64,000 nucleotides of DNA. It comes from Favolaschia claudopus (taxonomy: Eukaryota; Basidiomycota; Agaricomycetes; Agaricales; Mycenaceae). Positions within the stretch are counted from its first letter, which is position 1, and each line of letters opens with the position of its first letter. Location: the NCBI GenBank assembly GCA_037176885.1, contig JAWWNJ010000073.1, forward strand, positions 1-64,000, given 5' to 3'. Made by a program: the position numbers and the translations under genes. The notes beneath the pieces were generated by a model, which saw only the letters and a program-made list of their open reading frames with translations, searched no databases and was not told the origin of the DNA. Below, one piece after another: positions 44,579-54,883 of the stretch.

Positions 44579-45340
44579 GCGCCGCTTCGCGGCGCCGGCG
44601 ACCAGCAACATAGCTCATGATGGCGAGATAACACCGCTTTGAATCTAGAGGGCAGCTTTTGCCTGCCGGCGGCAAAATCCCTAGCGCAAAAGTGCTTAGA
44701 AATGTGTCAGAATGAGCATCAAAAGAAGCAAGGAATACGCAATTGAGACCCCGCTCGCGGGGAGAATTTCTATATAGTGAAAGCTATGCAGCGCCGCTGC
44801 GCGGCGCTTCCTCGACGAGCTGAACAGCTCGGAAGGTCAAGGGGAAAGCCGCTGCTTTGACTATGGAGGGCGGCTTTTGCCTGCCGGCAGCAAAATCCCC
44901 GCTAAAAATCACGTCAAAATGAGCATCAGAAGGTGGAAGGAATACGTACCTCGAGGTGCCGCTCGCGGGAATGATTTCCATATACTCAAACCTATACGCG
45001 CCGCTGCGCGGCGCGTCGTCGACGAGCCGAAAAGCTCGTGAGGCTCCGTGGAAAGCCGCTTCTTTGAACTTTAGAGGGCGGTTCTTGCCTGCCGGCGGCA
45101 AAATCCCCGGTGAAAAGGCGCTGAAAGAGAGTCAAAAATGAGCAGAAAAAGATGAAAAGAATACACAACCTGAGGATGCCGCTCGGCGGACGACGTTCTG
45201 TATAGTCAAAGCCATACGCGCCGCTGCGCGGCGCGCGCGCAGTGACAAGGCTCGCGGGGTGGTGGTCTTGATGTTGCGATGTGAGTTGGAGAGCGGGATG
45301 AGCCTGCCGGCGGCCAAGCCAAATCCCCGGTGCAAAAGGC
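44579..45340. repeat. Tandem satellite, ~210 bp period, two palindromes per unit
   Basis: The palindrome GCGCCGCTGCGCGGCGC (or a variant) starts at 44,579, 44,791, 44,998 and 45,218, spacings of 212, 207 and 220 bp. Each unit also contains TTTTGCCTGCCGGCGGCAAAA or a variant (44,657; 44,875; about 45,085; 45,303) and a GCTCGCGG block. Degenerate forms reach left to about 44,250. Units are 70-80 percent alike by eye. No ORF is conserved. Confidence 0.8.
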
Positions 45341-46074
45341 TGAAAAAGTCGTCAGTTTTGAGAATTCAGGAACACCAAAGCAGAGGCTCACTGGGCATAA
45401 GGCTTGGACTTGAAATGGCTGGTGGTGGGGGTGAAGAGGAAGAGGGGAGAGCGGAGATGGGAGATGATGGGACGGGGAATGAGGTGGGGGAAGGAGAGAG
45501 AGGTTGATGGTAACGAAACATACGTATACCGCAATTCCGGAGATTCGCTTCAGTTGAATCAAATCCTCAACAACGCGGTCAGGTGCCCGCGTGTCGCGTT
45601 GTTCAGCGCGAATCCACCCTGCCATTCGGTTCATGCACAAGAGTCAGCAGCTTCCTGAAGTCGACGCGTCAATCAATTGGGTCAAGTTTTCAAGGGAACT
45701 TTGAGCCGTTGAGGAAAATTTACAAAGCTTGAATGGAGGGTGCATTTCTTGAAAGGTCAGCGCACAGAATTCATTGCCCAGCACACGCACGAACCAACCA
45801 GAATACCACGACGAGCTCAAGACCATGAAAAATTGAGTGCTGCCAAGTCAACGTCGGCTAGAGTTTTGCTGAGAAGCCCAGAGAAGCCCGCACTGCCTTG
45901 CAGGCAATCAATAGAATCCCAAGACACCGAGCTTTGGTCGTATGGGCGCTGGAGCAAAAGTGAGATCTGCACATGCGAGCGCGCTGGTTTGTTTCGCTAG
46001 CCGACGTCAGCCCATGAGAAGCGGGAAAAGAAATCGCCGGCGACGCGCGTCGTCGGCAGCGGTGACCCGCCCGC
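45341..46074. other. Spacer without recognised gene
   Basis: Short frames only, with no conserved motif. It begins with purine-rich, G-heavy sequence (45,418-45,510). Confidence 0.4.
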
Positions 46075-46085
46075 CCTTGCGTAAG

Positions 46086-46682
46086 GAGTCGTAGTTCGAT
46101 TGGTCTAATTAGATTCCGGCAACTTATAGTAACCGGAGTTCGTCACAGCGATCAGTCACTGTCGGAAGGCCGTCACCGGGACTCCGCCCGTTGAGGCGCA
46201 GGGCGGGCGAAGGTGCCTACTAGGTGCCTTCTGCCCAACGTTGTCTGTAGCGGGCGGGCCGGAGCGGTATCCATGCGCTGGCGAGTTCCTCGATTGCAGG
46301 AAAGGCTGTCTGTAATAGTGGCGCGAGTGCGGCGGCCTCAAATTCCCAATCATGGTCAATATGTGGGTAAAGTCGTCGGGAGTCGCGTGGCGCGACCTTC
46401 GTGCGCTAAGCGCTTCACCACAACATGGCAGAAGGTCAAATCAGATATATATTTATCAGAAACAATTAACAGAGTAATACACACAAGAGCTCATGTACTT
46501 ATTGTGGTTTAGCCACCAGAGAACTCAGAAATTCTCAAACTGAGCATTCGTGGGGGCGGGGCGGGCACTAGGGCCGTGGCGGGAAGGCGCGCAAAGTGAC
46601 CGGGTCGGCCGGCGGAGGTGCAGTCCGACGGTCACGTGATGTCTATACGGGGCAATCTAATTAGACCAATCGAACGGTTCCT
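46086..46682. mobile_element. Non-autonomous inverted-repeat element, 597 bp
   Basis: The 11-base sequence CCTTGCGTAAG occurs on both sides (46,075-46,085 and 46,683-46,693) as a direct repeat. Just inside, GTTCGATTGGTCTAATTAGA occurs in inverted orientation (46,092 onward, and in reverse ending near 46,675). The outermost few bases of the arms match poorly. There is no coding capacity. A 9-11 bp target duplication with inverted ends would suit a Mutator-like MITE. Confidence 0.7.
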
Positions 46683-46693
46683 CCTTGCGTAAG

Positions 46694-47601
46694 TTCAATT
46701 GTGCTGGCAGATGATGAAAGGAGAGAGTGAGTGTGTTGATTTTCCGTGACCGTGGGAACCAAAAACTGCGGTTTCTGAATCTGTTCGACTTTCGGCTTTG
46801 CGGAACAAAATTTCCTTCTAAGGCGAGTTTTCAACTCCTACGAGTTCCGAAAGGAGAAAACTCACCTCTTGCTTTCGACCTCCATGTTCGTTTTGCGCTA
46901 TGCTGCACCAACGCTCTCGGCACACACCGGCAAGAAAGTCAACATACCTCGGCATGTAACCTACGGCTTTGTCACCCCCATTTGGACCTCAGCAACGCGG
47001 GGAAACGGCAGAAGAACGACGATTACGCGCTTTTTCAAAAATCGGACTCATGTGGCCTCGGACCTTCCGCCATCACGTCAAACTTGATTGATATGTGTTA
47101 CTTGGATACTGCGTGGCGTTGGGCGGAATCTTTGGGGCGATTGGAGCATGGATGACTGTGATATGAATTTAGGTGTGATTTCACCTCTCTCGCTTATTTC
47201 CCGTCCTTCCGCTGACACCTCAGACTGAAATTTTCTTGTGTTTTCATTCGTCTTGCATCACCTTGCTTTGGGTGAAGTTCCAGCGCTCTGCGACTCCGTC
47301 AACCCTCAAACCTCGAAAGCTCACTTCCCCAAACTTCCGCCATTCCAGGGTCGTTTCCCCCGCCCTGTCGATTCATTACGTTATGGATTGATGCATCAGT
47401 TACGCATGAAACTCCCGAGGTGAATTTGTAGCTTCTCTGTGGGTTTCCAAGGACTTACGAATATATTCCAGTTCGCCGCACCTTCCATTTCTCCGATTGA
47501 ATGGCGGGCTGCACGGGCTTTGTAAAACACCCCACTGTCGATCCCGACAGATGTGCGGATGATTTGGCGAGAGGATTCGCGTTGCAGGCCCGGTGGGTGG
47601 G
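46694..47601. other. Spacer without recognised gene
   Basis: A 142-codon open frame (46,727-47,155) has no recognisable motif and I do not support it. The final part precedes the TATA motif at 47,602. Confidence 0.4.
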
Positions 47602-47608
47602 TATAAAG
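47602..47608 (+). promoter_or_regulatory. TATAAAG motif before the multi-intron region
   Basis: TATAAAG followed about 35 bp later by a long pyrimidine-rich stretch (ttcccacctccctccctttg), a usual arrangement for highly expressed basidiomycete promoters. Confidence 0.5.
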
Positions 47609-47629
47609 GTGAGCTCGCACCGTTGCTTT

Positions 47630-50430
47630 TAATTATGTGTTCGCCGCCCACTTCCCACCTCCCTCCCTTTGCCCTCCCACATTATCAACAACTCATCTTC
47701 ATTCAACCTTCTATTCAATTTGACTTCAAAACCCTTCACTTCCCGCTCCTTTCCTTCCATTCGACGCTTTCGTCCTTCAACTCGGCTTTCGGATTTATTC
47801 GGCCTTCGCCCTTGCTTGACTTCGTCGTTGACTCTCAAGTCAATGACTTCTCTTTTGTGACTTCACCCTTCCTACCTCTCTTATTTTGAATGAACTAACT
47901 AACATTCTCCTTCAATTCTAGGTTCTATCTTCGCTCTAGTACTTCCCTCTCTATTCGGGTTCACCGCCGCACTAATTTTCCTTGTACCACGTCTTTAACT
48001 TGTTCAATACAGTGAGTCGTCTTTTCTCGTTCGAACGATTACTGACCTTCTGATTAGTTTCGTTTCCCTTCATTCAATGCTATATGTGCTTCAAACTGCG
48101 ACCCCTTCAATACCGAACTGACCTTCAAGTTGCCTTTGAGTGTTTCGACGACTTTGATAAGGCGAGTGATTTATTTTCTTTGAATACCTCGAGCCCTTAT
48201 TGACCTTGCATTCAGTTTCTATTCATTTTTGAACTGCATGAGATGCACATTGCGGCTCCTTCAACGCCGAATTGACCTTCAAGTTATTCAATCCCTTTAT
48301 TCACTTCGAACTCTTGCTTACTGATACTTCATTCAGTCTGTACTCGTTCTATGAGTGCATGAGATGCACATTTTGACTGTGTGCGCAAGGTAAGTGAGCT
48401 CCTTATTGACTATTTCATCCTTGGATGATTGGCCGTTTGTATAGCCTCGTGAGATGCACATTTCGGCTGTCTAGGTAAGTGCTAGTACCGCTGTTATAAT
48501 CGAATACTGACCGTTTGAATATAGTTTCGCTAAACCTATCCCTTCAATGGAACGCTTTCAATCCAACTTGAACGTCAAACAGCTAACCTGGATTGACTTC
48601 GGGCCCGGGGTCGACTCGGAGATCCCCGGTGAGTCGAGTTATTCCCTCAATTCTCTTCGTTCGCTGATTGAATCGTTAGAACTGACTTGTATGAGGACTG
48701 TCGGCTTAGTTTTAGTTGAGTTTTGATTGGATTTTGCTCTGGTGAGTACGATCTTCAAGTTTACTTCAGTTGTGACTCTAATCTAACCAAAAAATTTGAA
48801 GGCCGCGTTTGTTCGTTTGACATGGAGTTGGGGGTTGGATTTTGCAGTTGGGATTGAATTGGACATGGTTTAAGGTGCGTATTGCTGACCCGTTCACTAT
48901 CTAACTCAATCTGGCTTTTACCTTTGAAAGCATTTCTTCGTATGGCTCCGTTCGAACCCACGCCGAAATATTGCCGGTATAAGTTAAGGTACGTCTAACC
49001 TTTGTACTTTTCCACCCAAACCGATACTAACTCGACTCTTCTCAGCTGTCAAGACCGAAACTCTGCCTCCCCGGCTCCAGCCTGCTGTGAATTTCGATTC
49101 GAACACCGAAATTATGCCGTTTTTGTGTCAGGTATGTTTAATCACAATTCCTTATTCTAAATATTGACTGTCTGACTTAAAATTTGAAGGCCAGACGCCG
49201 AAACTATGGTTCTCCGCACCAAACTCTCTGTGTACTTCAATCTCAACGCCGAAGCTATGCCATTTTCGTCCCAGGTACGTTCAATTTCGATTCCTTACCC
49301 TAATCTAATCATTGACTTCAAGTTTGAAGGCACAACCTACCCCGATTTGAATTGCGCGCCAGCGCGCCTCTTTGATTGAAGGTATACCAAGCATTCATTC
49401 ACTTCAACAAACCGCTCGAAACAATACTGACTTCGCTTTTGTAGATACACCCCAGACGCCGAAATTATGCCTCTCCGCGCCAAACTGGCCGTGTACTTCC
49501 AGTTTAACGCCGAAACTATGCTGCTTTCGTCTCAGGTATGTTTAATTTCAACTCGTTACTCTGATTATTGACTTGTTTGAAGGCCAGACCTATGCCGCTT
49601 TGAATCGCGCGCGCGCGCGCATCTATGCAATCGAAGGATCAATATAAGTACATGTCTTTCAAGTAAGCAAAGTTCAACTCGAACTGACCTCAACCTTTCT
49701 TTTCTTCTACAGCTCGGTTCAACCGTTACCGATTCTCGGGAGTCAACGAATCCATTCAAGGTTGAAGTTAAAGTCTGATTAGAAGTAAATCAAACCTTGG
49801 ATTGGACCGAGGTGAGCTTTGGTTTCGTTTATCTTCTCTTGTTTTCTCTCTCTTTCCTTCGTTCGGGGTCACAGGGAAAGGGAAGTCAAGGGTATTACCT
49901 TGAACTCACCTTCATCTTATCTTGATACTCGGTCATTGACGGGTACGCCTTTTCTCTCTCTTCATTTCGTTCGATTTCATTTCGTTTCATTTCATTCACC
50001 GTTTCTATCTATGTTCAACTTCGACTGATCTATACCTTGCATTTCAGATCTTGCATTCAATTCTCAAATTCCGGGTTTGTTTGACCCATGCGAGTCGATT
50101 TGTTTCGAATCACGTTGAATTTGTTCCGAAATGAAGAGTTTGAAGGGTTCTGAAGGTAAGCTCTTCATTCCCTTCGTTCTCGTGTGCTGACAACTCAACT
50201 CAGCGCACGGTTCATAACTCATCTCTTCCAAAAGCACAACCTCCGCCCTCGGGATTTCAGCTTCATTTCAACAAAGGTGAGTTTTCTTCTCACTTCTTCT
50301 CATTTCATTCGTATCAATCGACTCGTACACGGTGTACTACTTGCTAAGAATTCTCGTAGGTATCGTTTCATTCAGAAACAAACTTCATTTCATTCCAATT
50401 GATTATCTAGTTACATTGTAGCTACGCTAC
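47630..50430 (+). other. Multi-intron transcript-like region with repeated micro-exons
   Basis: No frame over about 100 codons, yet GT-AG pairs with a CTGAC/TTGAC-type branch point recur: roughly 48,010-48,057, 48,391-48,442, 48,472-48,524, 48,629-48,679, 48,741-48,800, 48,874-48,929, 48,989-49,046, 49,131-49,189, 49,276-49,329, 49,381-49,443, 49,536-49,582 and 50,157-50,203. Three exons near 49,047-49,130, 49,190-49,275 and 49,444-49,535 encode similar 28-30-residue peptides with the pattern AE-x-M...L-x-VYF...NAE-x-M...SSQ. It could be a spliced non-coding RNA or a gene of small repeated exons. Confidence 0.45.
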
Positions 50431-52221
50431 GCTACCAGGTCTGCTTGCCTCGTTTGACTTCCCCATCTCCTGCTCACCTCCGCGGTTCCGTCCGACTCCC
50501 GCCGTGAACGCGCAAAGCGCACCAACTTCTTCCCAGCTGGTTCGCACCTTTTGATTCCTCCGCAAGCGCGAATCGACGCGATTCGCGCGAACTTAACCTG
50601 GGTACGCCGGTAAGTTGTTCCGGTTCGTTCGGCGTCAAAATCGAAGGAACTTACTTGAATTCTGATTCTTTAGCGCAATTCCGAGTCGGTCGGCGAGCAG
50701 AGCGCCCAGACGACGACGACGTCGGCGTTGACGGTGACGAGGAGGGCGGCGGGGGCGCGGCGCATGGATCTGCGTATTTAGGTGAGTAAATCTTTCGTTC
50801 GTTTCGTCTCCAAACACGAGGGAAACTCACTTTATTTTGAATTTGCAGCGCAATTTTTCGAGTCCGTCGACGCTGCGCGCGCCGACGACTTCGTTGATGG
50901 TGTCGTGGGAGACGACGGGGAGACTGGCGCGCGGGGGCGATGCTGAGGGTGGAGTTGGGAGCGAAAATGAGGGCGGTGAGAGGGCGGAATGGCGAGGAAA
51001 CGAGGATGCGGCGGGATGAGTGAGTTGTCGGCGTCGGCGGGGTAGCGGTATTCGCGTCGGCGGAGCGGCGGCGGCGGCGAGTCAAAGCCGAGGTAGGGAG
51101 GAGGTGGGCTAAGGAATTGGGGATGTCGTTAGGAAGGCGCGGGAAGTAGGAGGGAATAGTAGACGCACCAAGTATTGACTACTTTGTAAATATGTACCGG
51201 TCGGCGTCGACTTCGCGAGGCGAGCGGCGGGAATGACGTCGGCGTCAGGGAGGCGGGGACTCGGTGAGGTGGTTGAGGAAGTAAACGCGGGGAGAGGAGA
51301 GGGTGGTGAAAGGGTGAAGGGAAGCTTGAGGGAAACGCTAAGAAAATGTCGTCAGTGAAGAAACTAAACAAGACAGCGGCGAACGCACGTTCGTCAGCTG
51401 CGGATCCGACGCCGAGACATCGGTAAATGTAGGTGGTGGTGGTGGGGAGGTGAGGAGAACGAGGCGGCGGGGCTTCGAGGTGAAAGCGACGCGTTTGATG
51501 CGCGTGAAGTCGGGCGAGTCGGCCGAAGAGAAGGTTGTCGATGGGGGGCGGGGGGTCAGCCGCAGAAGCGGGAGAGGGGGGGAAAGGGAAACGAGGGCGA
51601 GTTGGGGGGAAGGGGCGACGTGGCGGCGGCGCTATGTGTGTTGGTGGAAGATTCAGCTGAGGGGAGCCGTGTGAGAAAAACCCAGAGTTGCTACACGACG
51701 GACGTTTGTGACGTGGATGTCGCCGCCGAGGCGTCGGATGATGCAGGTGGCGGTGGGGAAGTGAGTAGAGCGTGAGGCGGTGGGATATTGAGGCGAAAGC
51801 GACGCGTTTGTGCGGGGTGAAGGCGGCTGAGTTGATGTAGTTGATGAATCAACGCGGGAAGGTGGATTGGGTGGAGGAGATGGGTGAGGGAGAGAAGGGG
51901 CGAGGCGTCGCAACGGCGCTGGAATGAATGAGCTAAACGGGAGAATGCGATAAACAAGAGAAAGAACTGAAAAACATCAACACGCACCTTTTGCCCGTGA
52001 TAGCGGCTGCGTGTTGTCGTTGTTGTCGGAGTGAAAGGGCGGGTCGAGCGAATGACGCGTTGGGGCGAGAGGACGAAGCTGGGGAGGGTGGTTAGTGGGA
52101 GGGACAGAGATGGGGGTGGCGCTAAGCGGAGACCTGCGGAAACGGTCACACTTGACTTCGAATGACACGGCCGACAGTGATTGGTGTACAACTGAAAGGA
52201 CCCCACAGTCACCATACATAC
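50431..52221. other. GC-rich, purine-skewed spacer with internal duplication
   Basis: Low-complexity open frames occur on both strands (Arg/Pro/Ser-rich on minus). Two stretches near 51,430-51,520 and 51,740-51,830 are similar (aggtggnggtgggga...gaaagcgacgcgtttg), suggesting a tandem duplication of about 300 bp. Near 50,675 and 50,850, acceptor-like ends lead into the same cgcaatt word. No gene is supported. Confidence 0.4.
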
Positions 52222-52275
52222 CTCAGGATCCATGGGCTGCAGGATGGACAAAGCCTCCAGCACCGACAAGGACAT
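52222..52275 (-). pseudogene. First-exon remnant of deaminase-type gene
   Basis: ATG at 52,275-52,273; 18 codons, MSLSVLEALSILQPMDPE, then a good donor GTATGT. It matches the start of the intact gene at 61,034 (MSLSVLEVLSILEPMDPV). No later exon of that gene is recognisable downstream on this strand, so this is a truncated copy or a captured first exon. Confidence 0.65.
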
Positions 52276-52390
52276 GACTCGAGATGGAGTCAGAAAAATA
52301 TACGTTGGCACGAATTCGAAAAGCCGACTCCAATTGACGGAGACTTCCGTAAACTCAGAATTTTCGTCGATCCTTTTCTCTTCCTCCGAA

Positions 52391-53873
52391 TCATCTCACC
52401 CTTCCAAACCATCTCCTCCTCGTCACTCTCACATTCCAGAGTTTCCCCTCGAATGCAATATCCATAATTCGCGGTGCCAGCCCGTTCAGCAGCATCTCGC
52501 GGAGGGCCACAAAGTCCGGCAACAAACAAGCGGCGAGGTCGCGCAAGTCCCAGTCAATGACCACGCTGGACAGCGTCGCGCATGTTCGCAGGGACGCAAT
52601 AAGGATGCAGGGGAGACGCTAAAACGAAAGGCGAAATAAGTAACATCAGTCTTGATCGTAATCTTGGGTCAAACAACTTGAAAAGACTCACCGGCAAATA
52701 CGCAGGGGCGAATAACTGAGTCTCCGCAGGACCGGAGACGCCTGAGCCATCTCCGTAAAACGAGGTGTGAGATATACGGATCCTCGCTGTCTTCAGTTTC
52801 GGAAAGGCCGCAAAGAGCTGATGTGGGGCTTTCCAAGTACACACCCCATCCAAGGAGAGATGCACCTCGAAATCCGTCACCGCGCTCACACACAACGGCG
52901 TCCCAAGGAGCGTGGCGTACAGCTCGTCCGGTCTACAGCGGGTATTAATCGCCAGACGCGTGCAGGTCGTGCCAGCGAGGAAGAGGGGTATGGATTCGGC
53001 TGGGCCAGTGAACGACCGAAGAGTGTGCGGCAGCGAACACTTTGGAGTCGGTGTGAACTCAGTGGAGCGGCAGAAACGACCGGTGAGAGTGAGGTGCTGC
53101 AGCGCGGGGAGCTGTACGAGGAATGCATGCACCGGGCGGAGGAAGGGACCGTCGCAGTCGATGGTGACTGACTGAAGATTCCGGAAGGTGGGGAAGAGGT
53201 CACTGTCGTTGGCAAGCCAAGCGCCGGGGGAGCAGTGGTGGCTCGGGGACATGGTCAGCGAGGTTAACGTCTCTGGGTCTAAAGCAGAGAGAAAGGAGCG
53301 CCGGGTGTCTGCCTCGCCTCGCTCGTCGAGAACGATTTCCGGGATCGCGCTGAACGAAAAGTGCGCCACTTTGATCTTGGAGGATGTCGGGATGCCTGGA
53401 CAAAAGAGCCTAGCGCCTACGATCCGGAGCTCTGTAAGATTGGGAAGAGACTGGAGGCCGAGCTCGGCGAAGTGGACTTCGGAGCCGAATCGAAATTCGC
53501 ATTCGAGGATGCGTACGTTCTTGAAGCTCTGGATCGATCGTAGGAGTGGCGAGACCGCAGTAGAAGCGATTGGCGCGGTGGCGCACCGGCTGCTGCTGCG
53601 GAATCCAGGGCCAAACTTGAAAGAAACTTTCAGTTTGCGAACATGGGTCGCAATAGAGGCTGATGTATAGAGCGCAAGCCTCCCGATTACTTCGTCCGTG
53701 GCAAGGTCGAGTCGATCCGGGTCCAGAATGAAGTCTCGGAAGAAGATTGAATGGGAGATGTCGTGAAATAACGACGATACGCTGTGTATTTGACGGAGAT
53801 CCTCGCGTGGCAAGTTTTCGAAGATTTCGCACCACAGCTCGTTGGGGAGGTCGAAACATGTGGGGAGTGGCAT
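52391..53873 (-). CDS. F-box protein, intact paralogue (469 aa)
   Basis: Exon 1 is 53,873-52,692 (ATG at 53,873), intron 52,691-52,619 (GTGAGT...TTTTAG), exon 2 is 52,618-52,391 with TGA; 469 residues. The F-box is near residues 8-40 (LPNELWCEIFENLPREDLRQ), followed by leucine-rich stretches with spaced LxxL segments through the rest. It is expected to bind Skp1 through the F-box and recruit substrates to an SCF ubiquitin ligase. I chose this ATG because the third paralogue (63,525) starts at the same place. Reading through the intron gives a false stop at 52,554. This sequence shows the uninterrupted target site of both retrotransposon insertions. Confidence 0.9.
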
Positions 53874-54883
53874 CTTGGTGGGAGTAGTCGTAGGTAGTCG
53901 CTCGATTGTGAGCGACTTGTTGAAGAATCGAAACTCCGTGGACCAAGCACCTTTTTGTTGTTTCCGCTTTGACCATTGCGACGACCAATGCTTTGACTTG
54001 GGTCGATGCTTTGAGGATAGAAGGCCCAGGCCTCTTGAGCTCAGAACAACAGTATTGCATGGAGTGCATCGCACGCGATCGAGCAAGCGGATGGCACTGG
54101 CATAAGGTGAACTTGAAGTCCTTGGGAGTCTTGCCAGCTTCCAAGTTCTCGCCCGACTCGGAAGCTAGAGGTGTATCGGTCCGACCCTGGCCTTTCCCAG
54201 ACGCCTGTGTCAATGAGTTCTCGAACAGCCACTACAGCCCATTGAGTCCAGCGGGTCCAAGGGATTGAACGATTTCGATTGCCTGAACAAGTCAAAACTT
54301 GTTGCAGGTTACCTGGAGGTATCTTCGAATTTTCTTCTGATATTTGACCGCACTTCCACTGGCACTGTACATTTTCACAAAGAGTAGCCAAAGCGGCGAG
54401 CGTTGATAGCAAGCAGCAATCCAGTTAAACGGCCAGCTCGCAATAGCGGTGGATGAAGGAAAGTTCTAACCCTAACCCAACGGTTCCGGCCTACCAGCCT
54501 TCAGAGGAGGCATTTTATGGTCATTCAGGTGCGTCACTCATTCTGGCTCTCGTTCGTCGATAAAATCCTCCTCACCTCCCCTGGCTCAACGAGAAATCGA
54601 GTCATCCCGCTCTGGAATCTCCGCGCCCGTAAAATACTAGATAACCACAACTCCGTCAACAAAATGATCATATGACCCCCACCAATTCTAAATCATTATA
54701 CGTAGGACTATGTTGCCGGTCATCGTCGTACGCACGCATCGCCGCGTCTCCTCGAGTCGATGCTCCCTGAACCCGCCGTTTCCGCGTCATGTGGGATGCT
54801 AAACCACGACGATGCGGGGTTGAGCGTGAAGAATATTAGATGATTGACCTAAAGCATCGACCTGTATACCTCGACCATCGAAG
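53874..54883. other. Intergenic, F-box promoter and telomere-like tract
   Basis: The first ~250 bp resembles the upstream regions of the other two F-box paralogues (ccgctttgaccattgcgacg and variants). CTAACCCTAACCC lies at 54,466-54,478. No gene is seen in the remainder. Confidence 0.6.

Noticed and set aside
44579..45340. CRISPR-like array
   Set aside because: The period is about 210 bp, the repeats are imperfect and the genome is eukaryotic; it is a satellite.
46727..47155. 142-codon open frame as a gene
   Set aside because: No recognised motif, no intron signal and no conserved neighbour.
50651..51085. Arg/Pro/Ser-rich minus-strand frame of 144 codons
   Set aside because: Low-complexity translation of GC-rich purine-skewed DNA.
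52554..54086. F-box gene as a single 510-codon frame
   Set aside because: A GT-AG intron at 52,691-52,619 joins to a better leucine-rich C-terminus ending at 52,391, and the upstream extension is not shared as coding with the third paralogue.
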